DNA of 64,000 nt. Source: Acidobacteriota bacterium. Lineage in GTDB: Bacteria > Acidobacteriota > Terriglobia > Acidiferrales > UBA7541. Under the pieces are notes generated by a model. It saw only the letters and a list, made by a program, of their open reading frames with translations, had not been told where the DNA came from and did no database searches. The position numbers and the translations under genes are program-made. Shown piece by piece: positions 52,927 to 62,156 of the stretch (within the stretch, counting starts at the first letter, position 1; each line of letters opens with the position of its first letter). The DNA lies in NCBI GenBank assembly GCA_021832085.1, contig JAKBLM010000005.1, forward strand, positions 62,001 through 126,000, in the 5' to 3' direction.

Positions 52927-53072
52927 AAGCGTCTCCGATCACTTGATTGGGAAATGCAGGTTTCGTTGCGCGAGCGGAAGGGATGCCGCCAATTGCCGAG
53001 GCTACACGATAGCCTTGGCCAAGGGTCACGTCCAACGCTACGCGCGGGTGCTGACGTTTCCTGGACCGGAGT

Positions 53073-53444
53073 CTAAATGCGCAGTACGGGGGGAGCTAGA
53101 AAGAGCGGAAAAGGCTGAGGCGAACGAAACGCGGTCAGTACGACGACTTGCGGCGAAGCTCCGGAATAGCGAGTCCGGGGATTCCGAACCACGACCGCAA
53201 GGCGGCCAACGTGGGAGGAAGATTCGGAAACCGTTGCCACGAGATTGTGAACGTCGGAGTAGCAAGCAAGAACCTGCCGCAGCCCTGGAACCTTGACGGA
53301 ATCGGCGGCAGCGGCAACCTGGCGCGATGGCGAACCGACAGCGCCGAATGCGGCGCGCAGGCAACTCCCGCCGGGCACAAACGCACCCGCCACACAACCG
53401 GCCAGCACGATCACAGTGACGAGATATCTGGTCCGCAGCTTCAT
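53073..53444 (-). CDS. Putative small secreted protein (uncertain)
   Basis: A possible 123-residue protein starting MKLRTRYLVTVIVLAGCVAG, which looks like a signal or lipoprotein leader, with further residues SPSRQVAAAADSVKVPGL and SYSGASPQ-like sequence that show no family. There is no visible Shine-Dalgarno, and longer open frames in the same stretch exist in other phases. The neighbouring sequences 52927-53072 and 53445-53658 hold nothing I can assign. It could be chance coding. Confidence 0.35.
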   Translation of the reverse strand: MKLRTRYLVTVIVLAGCVAGAFVPGGSCLRAAFGAVGSPSRQVAAAADSVKVPGLRQVLACYSDVHNLVATVSESSSHVGRLAVVVRNPRTRYSGASPQVVVLTAFRSPQPFPLFLAPPVLRI

Positions 53445-53658
53445 GAAACATTTTAGATGCGCAGCCGCGCGGCCAGGATGCAACTGGCTGCAGGCCACAG
53501 GGCAATGGAGGAAACGATCGCCAGCTCTGAGCTTTCCCACGTTGCTGGGCGGTTCCACTCTCGTCATGCCCCAGTCGAGCGCTTGCCAGGCAGCGACACA
53601 CCTCGGCCGCCGGCTTATAGCCACGCCGGTCGTGGGTTATAGGACCTCCTCCCATGCA

Positions 53659-54135
53659 TCAGGCAGCTTTTTCCCTCCTCAGCGCTATTTCCGGAGTTAC
53701 CGCCTGAAAGATGCTCTTCAGGATGGCCACAACCTCGTGGTAAGGGATCTCGCCCTTGCCGGGTCCGGAATGCATGACGACGTCGTCCAGGGATAGCAGC
53801 CCTTTCAGTGTTCCTTCGGTGCTGATCACCGGCAGCCGGCGCACTTTCCCCTGAGCCATGATTGACAGGGCGGTGTGAACTTCGTCATCTGGCGTGCAGG
53901 CGAAAACGTTCCCCGAGGCAATCTCCCCAACGGTGATTTCCCCCGGGAGCCGATTTCTCGTTCCCAAGGCGATGCAAATATCCCGGTCAGTGACCACTCC
54001 GACCACCTTTTGATCGCTGTCCACAATAGGCAGGATCCCGCAGTTACGGGTCCACAGGATTTCTACCGCGGTGCCCAGATTTGTATCCATGCTGCAGCTC
54101 GCCGGTGTTTCTGCCATGACGTCTCGGACTTTCAT
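53659..54135 (-). CDS. CBS-domain pair protein
   Basis: A 158-residue cytoplasmic protein consisting of two CBS domains: KVRDVMAETPASCSMDTNLG through VGVVTDRDICIALGTRNR, and VGEIASGNVFACTPDDEVHT through LKGLLSLDDVVMHSG. Such modules bind adenosine nucleotides (AMP, ATP, SAM) and regulate partner proteins. The remaining 40 residues are helical. AAAGGAG is well placed before the ATG at 54135. No partner gene lies next to it; it probably acts as a stand-alone energy or stress sensor. Confidence 0.92.
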   Translation of the reverse strand: MKVRDVMAETPASCSMDTNLGTAVEILWTRNCGILPIVDSDQKVVGVVTDRDICIALGTRNRLPGEITVGEIASGNVFACTPDDEVHTALSIMAQGKVRRLPVISTEGTLKGLLSLDDVVMHSGPGKGEIPYHEVVAILKSIFQAVTPEIALRREKAA

Positions 54136-54974
54136 CTTCGTTCTCCTTTCGTCCTGCTAGCAGGAGTGGCGTTCTTGTAAGGGGGCTGTTTTGCCCTGTC
54201 CGCGAAAGGATTTGGCAACACTCTAAGCCCGCTGAGTTGCGCGGATTCCTTTCGGCCTCAATTCCGGTCGTCATGATGTTTGCCTTCGCCATCCTGGTCC
54301 CGCCAGCTTCCTGAGCTAACGGTAGAAAATACAAGGACTTGGCCAAAATACTGTCTCTTGGAAGCGCGGGCGCCTGCCACGCCGGAGCGCGTCCCGAGTC
54401 GCAATATGAAAAGGCAGCGGCTGAGGCTGCAGTAGCCGCGCCGTGAGGCTATGTGCGTCTAATCGGCAGACGCCTGCCCTGGGCCATGCTCGGTTGCTGC
54501 CGATCTCGGAGCTTTTGGACGGACGGGCCTGGCATTTCTTCTACCAGCCAAAAAGACTGCAATTCCTTCCCCCCGCCTCGTCTTTCGACTGGTTTCGACG
54601 CCGTCCGACCAACCTCCGAGCCAGTAACCTTTGGGGTGCATTTACGATGCCACGATTCCGCTTGCTCCCATTACCTAACCGCTCTGTTTCAGCTCTCGTT
54701 GTCCAACATCCGCAAACTGCTGGGGTATTTCGCCCAGCGGGCCGTGCCTTTTCCTCCACTCCCTTCGCTACGGGATCGGGATCCGCGGGATGCAACGTTG
54801 TACTTGCGCGACATGAATGCGGAGTTGTAAAGTGCAGCGGTCAATTGGTTTAGCAACGCGTGGCAGCCGTGCCGCACGACGAATCGGGCGTCAGGAAAAA
54901 AGTGATTGCTGATGCGCTGCGTGGTATCGCCTTCCTCTGCGAGACTTTTAGATTTGCTTACGGAGCGATAATCG
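54136..54974. other. Long intergenic region, nothing convincing
   Basis: 839 bases between the CBS gene (-) and the BNR propeller gene (+). GC content is visibly lower and the codon-like periodicity of the flanks is absent. Open frames on either strand (for example 54443-54853) lack Shine-Dalgarno sites and family-like residues. No tRNA, repeat, CRISPR or clear hairpin with T-run was found. It may hold promoters, an undetected small RNA or decayed sequence. Confidence 0.5.
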
Positions 54975-57900
54975 ATGCGGTCATACCGTTTTCATCTAGC
55001 ATTTCCGCTAGCGCTGCGTTTAGCCCTGGCAGCAAGTCTTGTCCTGTGGGCCCTGCCGTTGGCGGCCCAAGCGAATCCGGACCTCTATGCCGGCCTCAAG
55101 TGGCGTAACGTTGGGCCGTTCCACGGCGGTCGCATCGCCTCGGTCACCGGCGTCGTCGGCCAGCCCGGTGTGTACTACTTCGGCTCGCCCCAAGGGGGCG
55201 TGTGGAAGACCACCAGCGCCGGCGTCACCTGGTTTCCCGTCATGGACCAGGTGAAGAGCGTGGATAGCGTCGGCGCGATCGAGGTTGCTCCCTCGAATCC
55301 CAATATCATTTATGTCGGCGCCGGCGATCCTATCCTCGGCAGCCTTGGCAACGGCATGTGGAAGTCCACCGATGCCGGCAAAACCTGGCAGCACATCGGC
55401 CTGGAGGACACCGTAAAGATCGACAGCATCCGGGTCGATCCCACCAATCCCAACGTGGTGCTCGTCTCCGCCCTCGGCAATGCCAAATACCACGGCGGCG
55501 GGGTCTACCGCACCACCAATGGTGGCAAGACCTGGACTAACGTCCTCAAGCCCGCCGGTTACCCGGGCACGCGCCAAGTAACGATCGATTACGACAATCC
55601 CAACATCGTGCTGGCCGTCACGCAGGGCACGGGTAACGGTTTCTTCCCGCCGCCCAAAGGGAAGAAGACCAAGCCGCCGCTGCTCTTCAAATCCACCGAC
55701 GGAGGCCTGACCTGGCACCAGCTCAAGATTCCGCCATTCCCGGGCCGCATTGCCGTGGCGATTGCCAATCACACCCATGGCCAGCGCATCTACATCGTCG
55801 GCAACGACATCGAACACGGCTCGGGGCTCTTCCGCTCTGATAACGGCGGTCTCACCTGGCAGCACATGGCGGGCAAGGACACCCGCATCAGCAACGGCCA
55901 AGGCGCCTATAGCTGCGGAGTTTTCGTGGACCCGCAGAACCCTAACGTCGTCTACACCGTCAGCACCGCGATGTACCGCTCCACAAACGGCGGGGTCACC
56001 TTCCACGCTTTCAAGGGCGCTCCCGGCGGCGAGGATTACCACAAGCTCTGGATCGATCCCCACAACGGCAATCGCATGCTGGTCGGCGCCGATCAGGGCG
56101 CCAGCGTCACCCTCGACGGCGGCCGCACCTGGAGTCTCTGGTACACCGAGCCCATCTCGCAGATTTACAGAGTCGCCACCACCAACCAGTATCCCTACTG
56201 GATCCTGGGTTCGCAGCAAGATACCGGCGCAGTCATGATCAGCAGCCGCAGCAACTGGGGCCAGGTCGACATCACAGACTGGAGCCCGCTGCCATCCTCC
56301 GAATTTGGCGTCATCCGACCCGATCCCCTGAACCCCGATATCCTCTATGGCGTCGGCTATGGGCCGGGTGGCGGCGGCAGCGGCCTAATCAAAATCAACA
56401 TGACGACCGGGCAGTGGGAGAACGTCTCGCCCCGTTTCGGCGTGAATGGCAAAAAATACCAAACCGGGCGCACAGTCCAGAAGAAGTTCGACACGGTTTT
56501 CGATCCCAGCGCCCTCTACATCGGCTACCAGTGCCTGCTGGTCTCGCACAACGGCGCCCACTCCTGGACTGCCTTCAGCCCCGACCTCACCGTTCCCAAG
56601 GGCAAACCCCCGATTGCCTGCGGCATGCCCTTGCCGCCGCCGAAGAAGAAGCCAAAGGGGCTGGCCGCGCTCTTCGGTCCCCGCGGGCCTTACATCACTG
56701 ACTTCTCCATCTCCGAGGTCAAGAAGGGCGTGTTCTGGACTGTGAGCAGCAACGGCCAGATCTACAACACCATGGATGGCGGCAAAGACTGGGACAACGT
56801 CAGCAATATCACCGATCTTCCGCCCCACACCACCCTGAGGACCATCGAAGCGGGCGATGAAGTCGGGACCGCCTACGTCACTGGCCGCATCGGCGGCGGG
56901 GGCTTCTTCGGCCCCAAATTGCCTGCCAAAGAGGACACCGACGTGCCGCTTATCTGGCGCACCACCGACGGCGGCAAGACCTGGACGAAGATCGTCAACG
57001 GCCTGCCAAGCGACCAGCGCACCGGAAGCTGGGTGAACACTCTGCGGGCCGATCCCAAGCAGCCCGGCCTGCTCTTCGCCGGCACCGAGACGACCGTTTA
57101 CGTCAGTTTCGACAACGGCAATCACTGGCAGTCGCTACGCCAGAACCTGCCCAGCACCTCGATCCGCGACATCGTTGTCCACACCCAATACCACATGAAC
57201 GACCTGGTCATTTGCACCTACGGCCGCGGTTTCTGGGTGCTCGACGACATCACCCCGCTGCGCCAGATCGCCGCCCACGCCCAGGCCATCAGATCCTCCT
57301 CCGTTTATTTCTTCAAGCCCGAGACGGCGATTCGCGCCCGGGAGAACAGCAACTGGGATCAGCCCTTCTCTGTCGAAGTGCCTCATGCGCTCAATCCGCC
57401 ATATGGCGTGCTCGTGGATTATTACCTCAGCCAAACGCCCACCGGGCCGATCAAGCTCCAGATCTTCGACTCCCACGGCAATCTGGTGCGCACCTATACC
57501 AGCACACCGCCGCCGCCCATCGAGGGCCAGGCTTATCCCCGCTACTGGCTGGCCTCGCCCCAGTCGCGAGCTCTCTCCACCCAGGCCGGCGAGAACCGCT
57601 TCGCCTGGAACCTGCGGTATAACCCTCCGCCGGCCTTCGCACACGACCTCGAAGGCCAGATGAACACGGTGGCTGGGACCGTTACCCCTGGTCCACACGG
57701 ACCGCAGGTGATTCCAGGTGTTTATACCCTCAAGCTCACTGTGGACGGCCACGTTTACACCCGCCACGTCACCGTGATGAACGACCCGCGCGTCGGCCAG
57801 AGCCCCGCGATTATGGACGCTCTGCGTGCCCAGAACCGGCTCACGAGGCTTTCATATCACGGCATGTACCAGGCCTACGAAGGGCGTAACGAAGTGAACG

Positions 57901-58334
57901 CCGTCAAGGCCCAACTGGCGTCTCTGCTGCACCGCGACCCGCCTGGCGATGTCGCTGCGCAAGCCAAGAAACTTGAGGCCGACCTGACCAAGATTGGCGG
58001 CAAAAAGCCGGCCGGCGGCATCCTCGCCTTCTTCCTCCGCCATCATCCCAAGCCCGGTGCGCTGCAGTCCTTCGTCACGCTGAACAACAACTACAACACC
58101 ATGGTCAGCATGATGCAGGTGGGCTACGACATGGCGCCCACCCCCACGCAGATCGCCACTTGGGAAAGCGACTGCCACCAATACAACCGCACCGTGACCG
58201 CCTGGAAAGCGATGCAGACGACACAGCTCGCCGAATTCAACACCCTGCTGGCCAAACACCACCTGCAGGAACTCAATGTCGCGCCCACCAAGCTTGCCGA
58301 CCGGTCGTGTAGCTTTAACGCCGACTCGAACTGA
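54975..58334 (+). CDS. Large secreted BNR/Asp-box beta-propeller protein
   Basis: A 1119-residue exported protein: signal peptide LAFPLALRLALAASLVLWAL ending near AQA, then two sortilin/VPS10-like propellers built from about ten Asp-box repeats (STDAGKTW, TTNGGKTW, STDGGLTW, SDNGGLTW, STNGGVTF, LDGGRTW, TMDGGKDW, TTDGGKTW, SFDNGNHW). After residue about 760 a different part follows, with a Ig-like stretch (PIKLQIFDSHGNLVRTY, NRFAWNLRY) and a helical C-terminus. This architecture is typical of glycosyl-hydrolase-like or photosynthesis-stability-like secreted proteins in Acidobacteria; the substrate is unknown. The ATG at 54975 follows ATAATCG with a weak GGAG. Confidence 0.93.
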   Translation: MRSYRFHLAFPLALRLALAASLVLWALPLAAQANPDLYAGLKWRNVGPFHGGRIASVTGVVGQPGVYYFGSPQGGVWKTTSAGVTWFPVMDQVKSVDSVGAIEVAPSNPNIIYVGAGDPILGSLGNGMWKSTDAGKTWQHIGLEDTVKIDSIRVDPTNPNVVLVSALGNAKYHGGGVYRTTNGGKTWTNVLKPAGYPGTRQVTIDYDNPNIVLAVTQGTGNGFFPPPKGKKTKPPLLFKSTDGGLTWHQLKIPPFPGRIAVAIANHTHGQRIYIVGNDIEHGSGLFRSDNGGLTWQHMAGKDTRISNGQGAYSCGVFVDPQNPNVVYTVSTAMYRSTNGGVTFHAFKGAPGGEDYHKLWIDPHNGNRMLVGADQGASVTLDGGRTWSLWYTEPISQIYRVATTNQYPYWILGSQQDTGAVMISSRSNWGQVDITDWSPLPSSEFGVIRPDPLNPDILYGVGYGPGGGGSGLIKINMTTGQWENVSPRFGVNGKKYQTGRTVQKKFDTVFDPSALYIGYQCLLVSHNGAHSWTAFSPDLTVPKGKPPIACGMPLPPPKKKPKGLAALFGPRGPYITDFSISEVKKGVFWTVSSNGQIYNTMDGGKDWDNVSNITDLPPHTTLRTIEAGDEVGTAYVTGRIGGGGFFGPKLPAKEDTDVPLIWRTTDGGKTWTKIVNGLPSDQRTGSWVNTLRADPKQPGLLFAGTETTVYVSFDNGNHWQSLRQNLPSTSIRDIVVHTQYHMNDLVICTYGRGFWVLDDITPLRQIAAHAQAIRSSSVYFFKPETAIRARENSNWDQPFSVEVPHALNPPYGVLVDYYLSQTPTGPIKLQIFDSHGNLVRTYTSTPPPPIEGQAYPRYWLASPQSRALSTQAGENRFAWNLRYNPPPAFAHDLEGQMNTVAGTVTPGPHGPQVIPGVYTLKLTVDGHVYTRHVTVMNDPRVGQSPAIMDALRAQNRLTRLSYHGMYQAYEGRNEVNAVKAQLASLLHRDPPGDVAAQAKKLEADLTKIGGKKPAGGILAFFLRHHPKPGALQSFVTLNNNYNTMVSMMQVGYDMAPTPTQIATWESDCHQYNRTVTAWKAMQTTQLAEFNTLLAKHHLQELNVAPTKLADRSCSFNADSN

Positions 58335-58355
58335 GCGCGATTAGATCAACGCCCC

Positions 58356-58392
58356 GGCCGGCGGAGACAATTTGGTGCTGCCTCCGCCGGCC
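58356..58392 (+). terminator. Intrinsic terminator of the BNR propeller gene
   Basis: GGCCGGCGGAG (58356-58366) and CTCCGCCGGCC (58382-58392) form a perfect 11-bp stem with a 15-base loop, 21 bases after the stop codon, followed by TTTCATTTCC. Stem strength, distance and T-rich tail fit a Rho-independent terminator. Confidence 0.75.
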
Positions 58393-58670
58393 TTTCATTT
58401 CCGCCGTCCTTTTTCCCAAGCCCAGTTCACCCCGAGGTAAACGTAGCTTCCCGTCGTGAGACGGTTCGCTTGCGCGTCGCCCATCCAGCCGGCGCATTTT
58501 GTTGCCCATGTCTCCGGGCTGGCCCAGCGGAGCGTGAGCCTACTGGCGAAACGTTCGTTTTTTGGTAGTCCAACGCTCGCAGGGCTGTAAAGCCGGACCG
58601 CCGAACCGGCAGTTGGCGCGTGGAAACGGCGGATTGGCAGCCACCGAGCGAGAGAAATGTCGGAGGGGAA

Positions 58671-58748
58671 TGGTCGGGGCGAGTGGATTTGAACCACCGA
58701 CCTCCTGGTCCCGAACCAGGCGCTCTAGCCAGGCTGAGCCACGCCCCG
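58671..58748 (-). tRNA. tRNA-Pro (anticodon CGG), 3' CCA encoded
   Basis: On the minus strand a 78-base cloverleaf: acceptor CGGGGCG/CGCCCCG, anticodon stem CCTGG/CCAGG around loop TTCGGGA (anticodon CGG), T-arm GGTTCAAATCC, discriminator A and encoded CCA at the 3' end. The D-loop is one base longer than in the other tRNA-Pro in this window, explaining the length. Confidence 0.95.
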
Positions 58749-59131
58749 ACGCAAAAACAGAAGCAGAGGTTTGGCGGCGCTCGCGGACGCGCAAGGCAAG
58801 CGCGGGCCGCAAGAGCCACCGAGAACTCGAAGATAGCATATCGAGCGGGGAACTGGCCAGCTTGGGCGTGCGCGACACGGCTGTGGAACCGGCATTTTCG
58901 GTGGGCTTTCTCCGGGGGAGAAAGCCCCGCCCGAAGCGAAACAGCGCAAGCTTGCTGATCGTTTCCTGCCCCTGCTACGATGCTCGAAAAGGAATGCCTC
59001 CGACACCAGATTTTCGCAGAGGCGTTCGAACAAACCACTTGTGATTCAGCCGCCGAAGGCGGCCGATCGAACCTGACAATCAACCGGGGTGCTCGGGTCC
59101 CGTTTCGCCGCGCCCACTAAGGAGTCTCGCC
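58749..59131. other. Intergenic region upstream of rtcB, nothing convincing
   Basis: 383 bases between the minus-strand tRNA-Pro and rtcB (+). It contains the tRNA promoter on the minus strand and presumably that of rtcB, but no confident -35/-10 pair. An open frame through it (58562-59044) is an antisense shadow of the tRNA and has no family-like residues. Confidence 0.5.
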
Positions 59132-60577
59132 GTGGCAATCGATCGCAGCCAATTGCAGAGGCTCGATGAGCATCGCTGGCTTGCGCCAAAGTCGTCGCGG
59201 CCGGGCATGCTCACCGACGCGCTGATCTACGCCGACGACCGGCTGCTCGAACCGATCCTCACCGACCTTTCCATCGAACAGGCGATGAACGTCGCCTGCC
59301 TGCCGGGCATCGTCGGGCGGTCACTCGCGATGCCCGACATTCACCAGGGCTACGGATTTCCGATCGGCGGCGTGGCGGCGACAGATTGGGAAACGGGGGT
59401 GGTCTCGCCCGGTGGCGTGGGTTTCGACATCAACTGTGGTGTGCGGCTGCTGGCGACAAACCTGAAGCGCGAGGAGGTTGAGCCGAAGCTGCGCGAGCTG
59501 GTGAACCAGATCTTCCGCGATGTGCCTTCGGGAACCGGATCGGAGGGGTACGTCGAGTGTACTCATCAGGAGATTGTCGAGGTGCTCAAAAAAGGCGCGA
59601 ACTGGGCGCTCGAGCACGGCTACGCCCTGCCGGAGGACCTGGAGTTCACCGAGGAAAAAGGATGCATGGCGAGTGCGGATCCCTCGCAAGTGTCGCATCG
59701 GGCGCGCGAGCGCGGCCTGAAGCAACTCGGCACGCTGGGCAGCGGTAACCACTTCCTTGAAATCGAATACGTCGAGCGGATTTTCGAGCCGGAAGTCGCG
59801 ACGCGATTCGGCCTGGAAGCGGATCAAGCGGTTGTGTTGGTGCATTGCGGTTCGCGCGGGCTGGGGCACCAGGTCTGCACCGATTTCCTGAAGACGATGG
59901 GCGCGGCGATGCGGCGCTACGGCATCTCGCTACCCGACCGGCAGTTGGCTTGCGTCCCAATCCAGTCGCCGGAGGGCCAGGCGTACCTGGGTGCGATGGC
60001 TGCGGCGGCGAATTTCGCTTGGGCCAACCGGCAGGTGATTGCGCATTTCACCCGGCGGTCGTTTGCCAAGGTTTTCGGCGAGCAGGCACAGCTGAGGATG
60101 GTCTACGACGTGGCGCACAACATGGCGAAACGGGAACGGCATCCCATCAATGGGGATTGGCGGGACTTGCTTGTGCACCGCAAAGGCGCGACGCGTTCCT
60201 TTGCCGCCGGATCGCCCGAGTTGCCGGCCGCCTATCGCGACGCCGGGCAGCCGGTGTTGATTCCTGGCTCGATGGGGACGGCGAGCTACGTTCTCGTCGG
60301 CACCGAGCGCGCGATGAAGGAAAGCTTCGGCACCGTCTGCCACGGGGCCGGGCGCGCGCTTTCGCGGACGGCGGCGAAGAAAGGGCGCGACGCTCACCTC
60401 GAGGCCAAGCGGCTCGAGGAAAAAGGAATCTTGATTCGCGCCGAGACGCGAGATGGCATCCTCGAAGAGATCCCGGAAGCATACAAAGACATCGATGAGG
60501 TCATTGACGTGGTCCATAATGCCGGGCTGGCGCGCCGCGTCGCGCGTTTGCGGCCAATGGGAGTGGTGAAAGGCTGA
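59132..60577 (+). CDS. rtcB: RNA ligase RtcB (3'-phosphate/5'-OH)
   Basis: A 481-residue GTP- and Mn-dependent RNA ligase for tRNA repair or splicing and stress RNA repair. Motifs: AMPDIHQGYGFPIGGVAATD, VGFDINCGVRLL with metal ligands Asp99 and Cys102, VLVHCGSRGLGHQV, VYDVAHNMAKRE, and CHGAGRALSRTAAKK with the GMP-accepting His404. The C-terminus RRVARLRPMGVVKG is canonical. The GTG start has AAGGAG 7 bases upstream. No RtcA or RtcR genes, nor an archease gene, lie adjacent; a small gene follows 32 bases later. Confidence 0.97.
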   Translation: MAIDRSQLQRLDEHRWLAPKSSRPGMLTDALIYADDRLLEPILTDLSIEQAMNVACLPGIVGRSLAMPDIHQGYGFPIGGVAATDWETGVVSPGGVGFDINCGVRLLATNLKREEVEPKLRELVNQIFRDVPSGTGSEGYVECTHQEIVEVLKKGANWALEHGYALPEDLEFTEEKGCMASADPSQVSHRARERGLKQLGTLGSGNHFLEIEYVERIFEPEVATRFGLEADQAVVLVHCGSRGLGHQVCTDFLKTMGAAMRRYGISLPDRQLACVPIQSPEGQAYLGAMAAAANFAWANRQVIAHFTRRSFAKVFGEQAQLRMVYDVAHNMAKRERHPINGDWRDLLVHRKGATRSFAAGSPELPAAYRDAGQPVLIPGSMGTASYVLVGTERAMKESFGTVCHGAGRALSRTAAKKGRDAHLEAKRLEEKGILIRAETRDGILEEIPEAYKDIDEVIDVVHNAGLARRVARLRPMGVVKG

Positions 60578-60609
60578 AGCGTTATAGGGCGGGTAATGGG
60601 AGAACGGAG

Positions 60610-60804
60610 ATGCAAGTGACGGTCACTCACGAAGAGGCGCAGGTGCTGGCGGACCTGCTGAACGTTTATTTGCCCGAATTGCGGGAAGAAGCGTACAAGA
60701 CCGAGAGCCTCGCCCTCCGCGAGCAGCTGCAACGTCGCGAGACGGTCCTTTCCGCTTTGCTGATCCGGCTGGGTGCTTTGCTCGGCCAGCCGCGCCCCTG
60801 CTGA
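60610..60804 (+). CDS. Small helical hypothetical protein downstream of rtcB
   Basis: A 64-residue cytoplasmic protein, mostly alpha-helical: VTHEEAQVLADLLNVYLPEL, then EEAYKTESLALREQLQRRET and VLSALLIRLGALLG, with heptad-like leucines suggesting a coiled coil or helical hairpin. A clear GGGAGAACGGAG precedes the ATG, which is 32 bases after rtcB, so cotranscription is likely. I do not recognise a family by name; similar small proteins occur in many bacteria. Function unknown. Confidence 0.75.
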   Translation: MQVTVTHEEAQVLADLLNVYLPELREEAYKTESLALREQLQRRETVLSALLIRLGALLGQPRPC

Positions 60805-60990
60805 AGAATTTCCCGTGCAGTGAAGCTTGGCCAAGCCCGGCGGACGACGTGCCGGTCGGTGCTCAAGGCGGCTCTCCGAGCCGCGCCGCGTGGCGAAATG
60901 GGCGACGGGCACAAGCCGCATTTCTTTTCCTTCCGATTTCCGCGACAATAGCCCGCTGACTGCGCCCGATTTCCGCGAAGTGGGGGAGAA

Positions 60991-61998
60991 ATGCCGAGGC
61001 CGACTCCGGACCAAACGAAATTGGTGCTCTACGTCCATCATCCGTTCACGCTCTGGCGGCTGCCCGCCGATTTTCCCGAGCGCATTCGCGAGCGTTGGCC
61101 GGCGATGCAGGTGGTCAACCTAACCGATTCGCAGCGGCTGCCCGACGAGATTGCCGACACGGACATTTATGTCGGGTTTTGGGCGCGGCCGGAACTGTTC
61201 CGGCAGGCGCGGAAGCTACGCTGGGTACACGCGACCGCAGCCGGTGTCAGCCAGTTGCTACAGCCCGAGTTCGTGGAGAGCGGGGCGGTGCTGACCAACG
61301 CACGCGGGGTGAACGCGGATCCCATCGGCGATCACACGCTCGGCGTGATGCTTGCTTTCTCGCGCCATCTGCCGAGCGCCTGGCGCTACCAGCGCGAGCG
61401 GCGCTGGGCGCAGCAGCAGATCTGGGATGAAAAGCCGCGACCCGGCGAACTGGCGGGACAGCGGCTGCTGCTGGTCGGCCTGGGAGCGCTGGGGCGAGCC
61501 ATCGCGGTGCGGGCGCGGGCCTTTGGCGTGAAGATCACGGCGCTGACGCGTTCCGGGCGCGATCCGGAGGGCTTGTCTGACGAAGTGCTCGGACCCGAGC
61601 GGCTGGATGACGCGCTGGCCGAGGCGGATTTCGTTGTGCTGGCTGCGCCGGAGACGACCGAGACGCGCCGACTGATCGACGCGCGGCGGCTGGCGCTGAT
61701 GAAGCCAAGCGCCTACCTGGTGAACGTGGCCCGCGGCACGCTGGTCGACGAAGCTGCACTTGCCGAGGCGCTTCGGTGCGGACGGCTGGCCGGCGCGGCG
61801 CTCGACGTGGCCGAGCACGAGCCGCTCGCGCCGGAAAGCCCTCTCTGGGAAATGGAAAACGTCTTGATCACGCCGCATGTCGCCAATGCCAGCGAGCGGC
61901 TTTGGGAGCGGCAATGGGCAATCCTCAAGGAAAACCTGGAACGCTGGTTCGCCGGCCGCGAGCTGATCAACGTGGTGGAAAAGCAGCGCGGATATTAG
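60991..61998 (+). CDS. D-2-hydroxyacid dehydrogenase family protein
   Basis: A 335-residue NAD(P)-dependent oxidoreductase. The nucleotide-binding motif is LLLVGLGALGRAIAVRARAFG (about 150-170). Catalytic residues of the family are in VNVARGTLVDEAALAEAL (Arg), ALDVAEHEPLAPESPLWEME (Glu) and VLITPHVANASE (His). The N-terminal substrate domain lacks features of phosphoglycerate dehydrogenase, so glyoxylate/hydroxypyruvate reductase or a related activity is more likely. ATG at 60991 after GGGGGAGAA. Not obviously linked to rtcB. Confidence 0.94.
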   Translation: MPRPTPDQTKLVLYVHHPFTLWRLPADFPERIRERWPAMQVVNLTDSQRLPDEIADTDIYVGFWARPELFRQARKLRWVHATAAGVSQLLQPEFVESGAVLTNARGVNADPIGDHTLGVMLAFSRHLPSAWRYQRERRWAQQQIWDEKPRPGELAGQRLLLVGLGALGRAIAVRARAFGVKITALTRSGRDPEGLSDEVLGPERLDDALAEADFVVLAAPETTETRRLIDARRLALMKPSAYLVNVARGTLVDEAALAEALRCGRLAGAALDVAEHEPLAPESPLWEMENVLITPHVANASERLWERQWAILKENLERWFAGRELINVVEKQRGY

Positions 61999-62156
61999 CC
62001 TGCATCTTTGACAAGCTGCCGTTCTGAAGGACCGCGTTACAGAAGTCCGTCTGGCGCGGCAGCCTTGCTGGATGTCCACCGGCTCGTCGGCGCGGCGAGA
62101 AATGCGGGTTGGCGCCGCGGTGAAAATCAGCGAGGTTGGCGCCGCTGGAAAGGCGC

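Noticed and set aside
54443..54853. Possible 136-residue gene in the long intergenic region
   Set aside because: No Shine-Dalgarno, no family-like residues and irregular composition; other phases are equally open.
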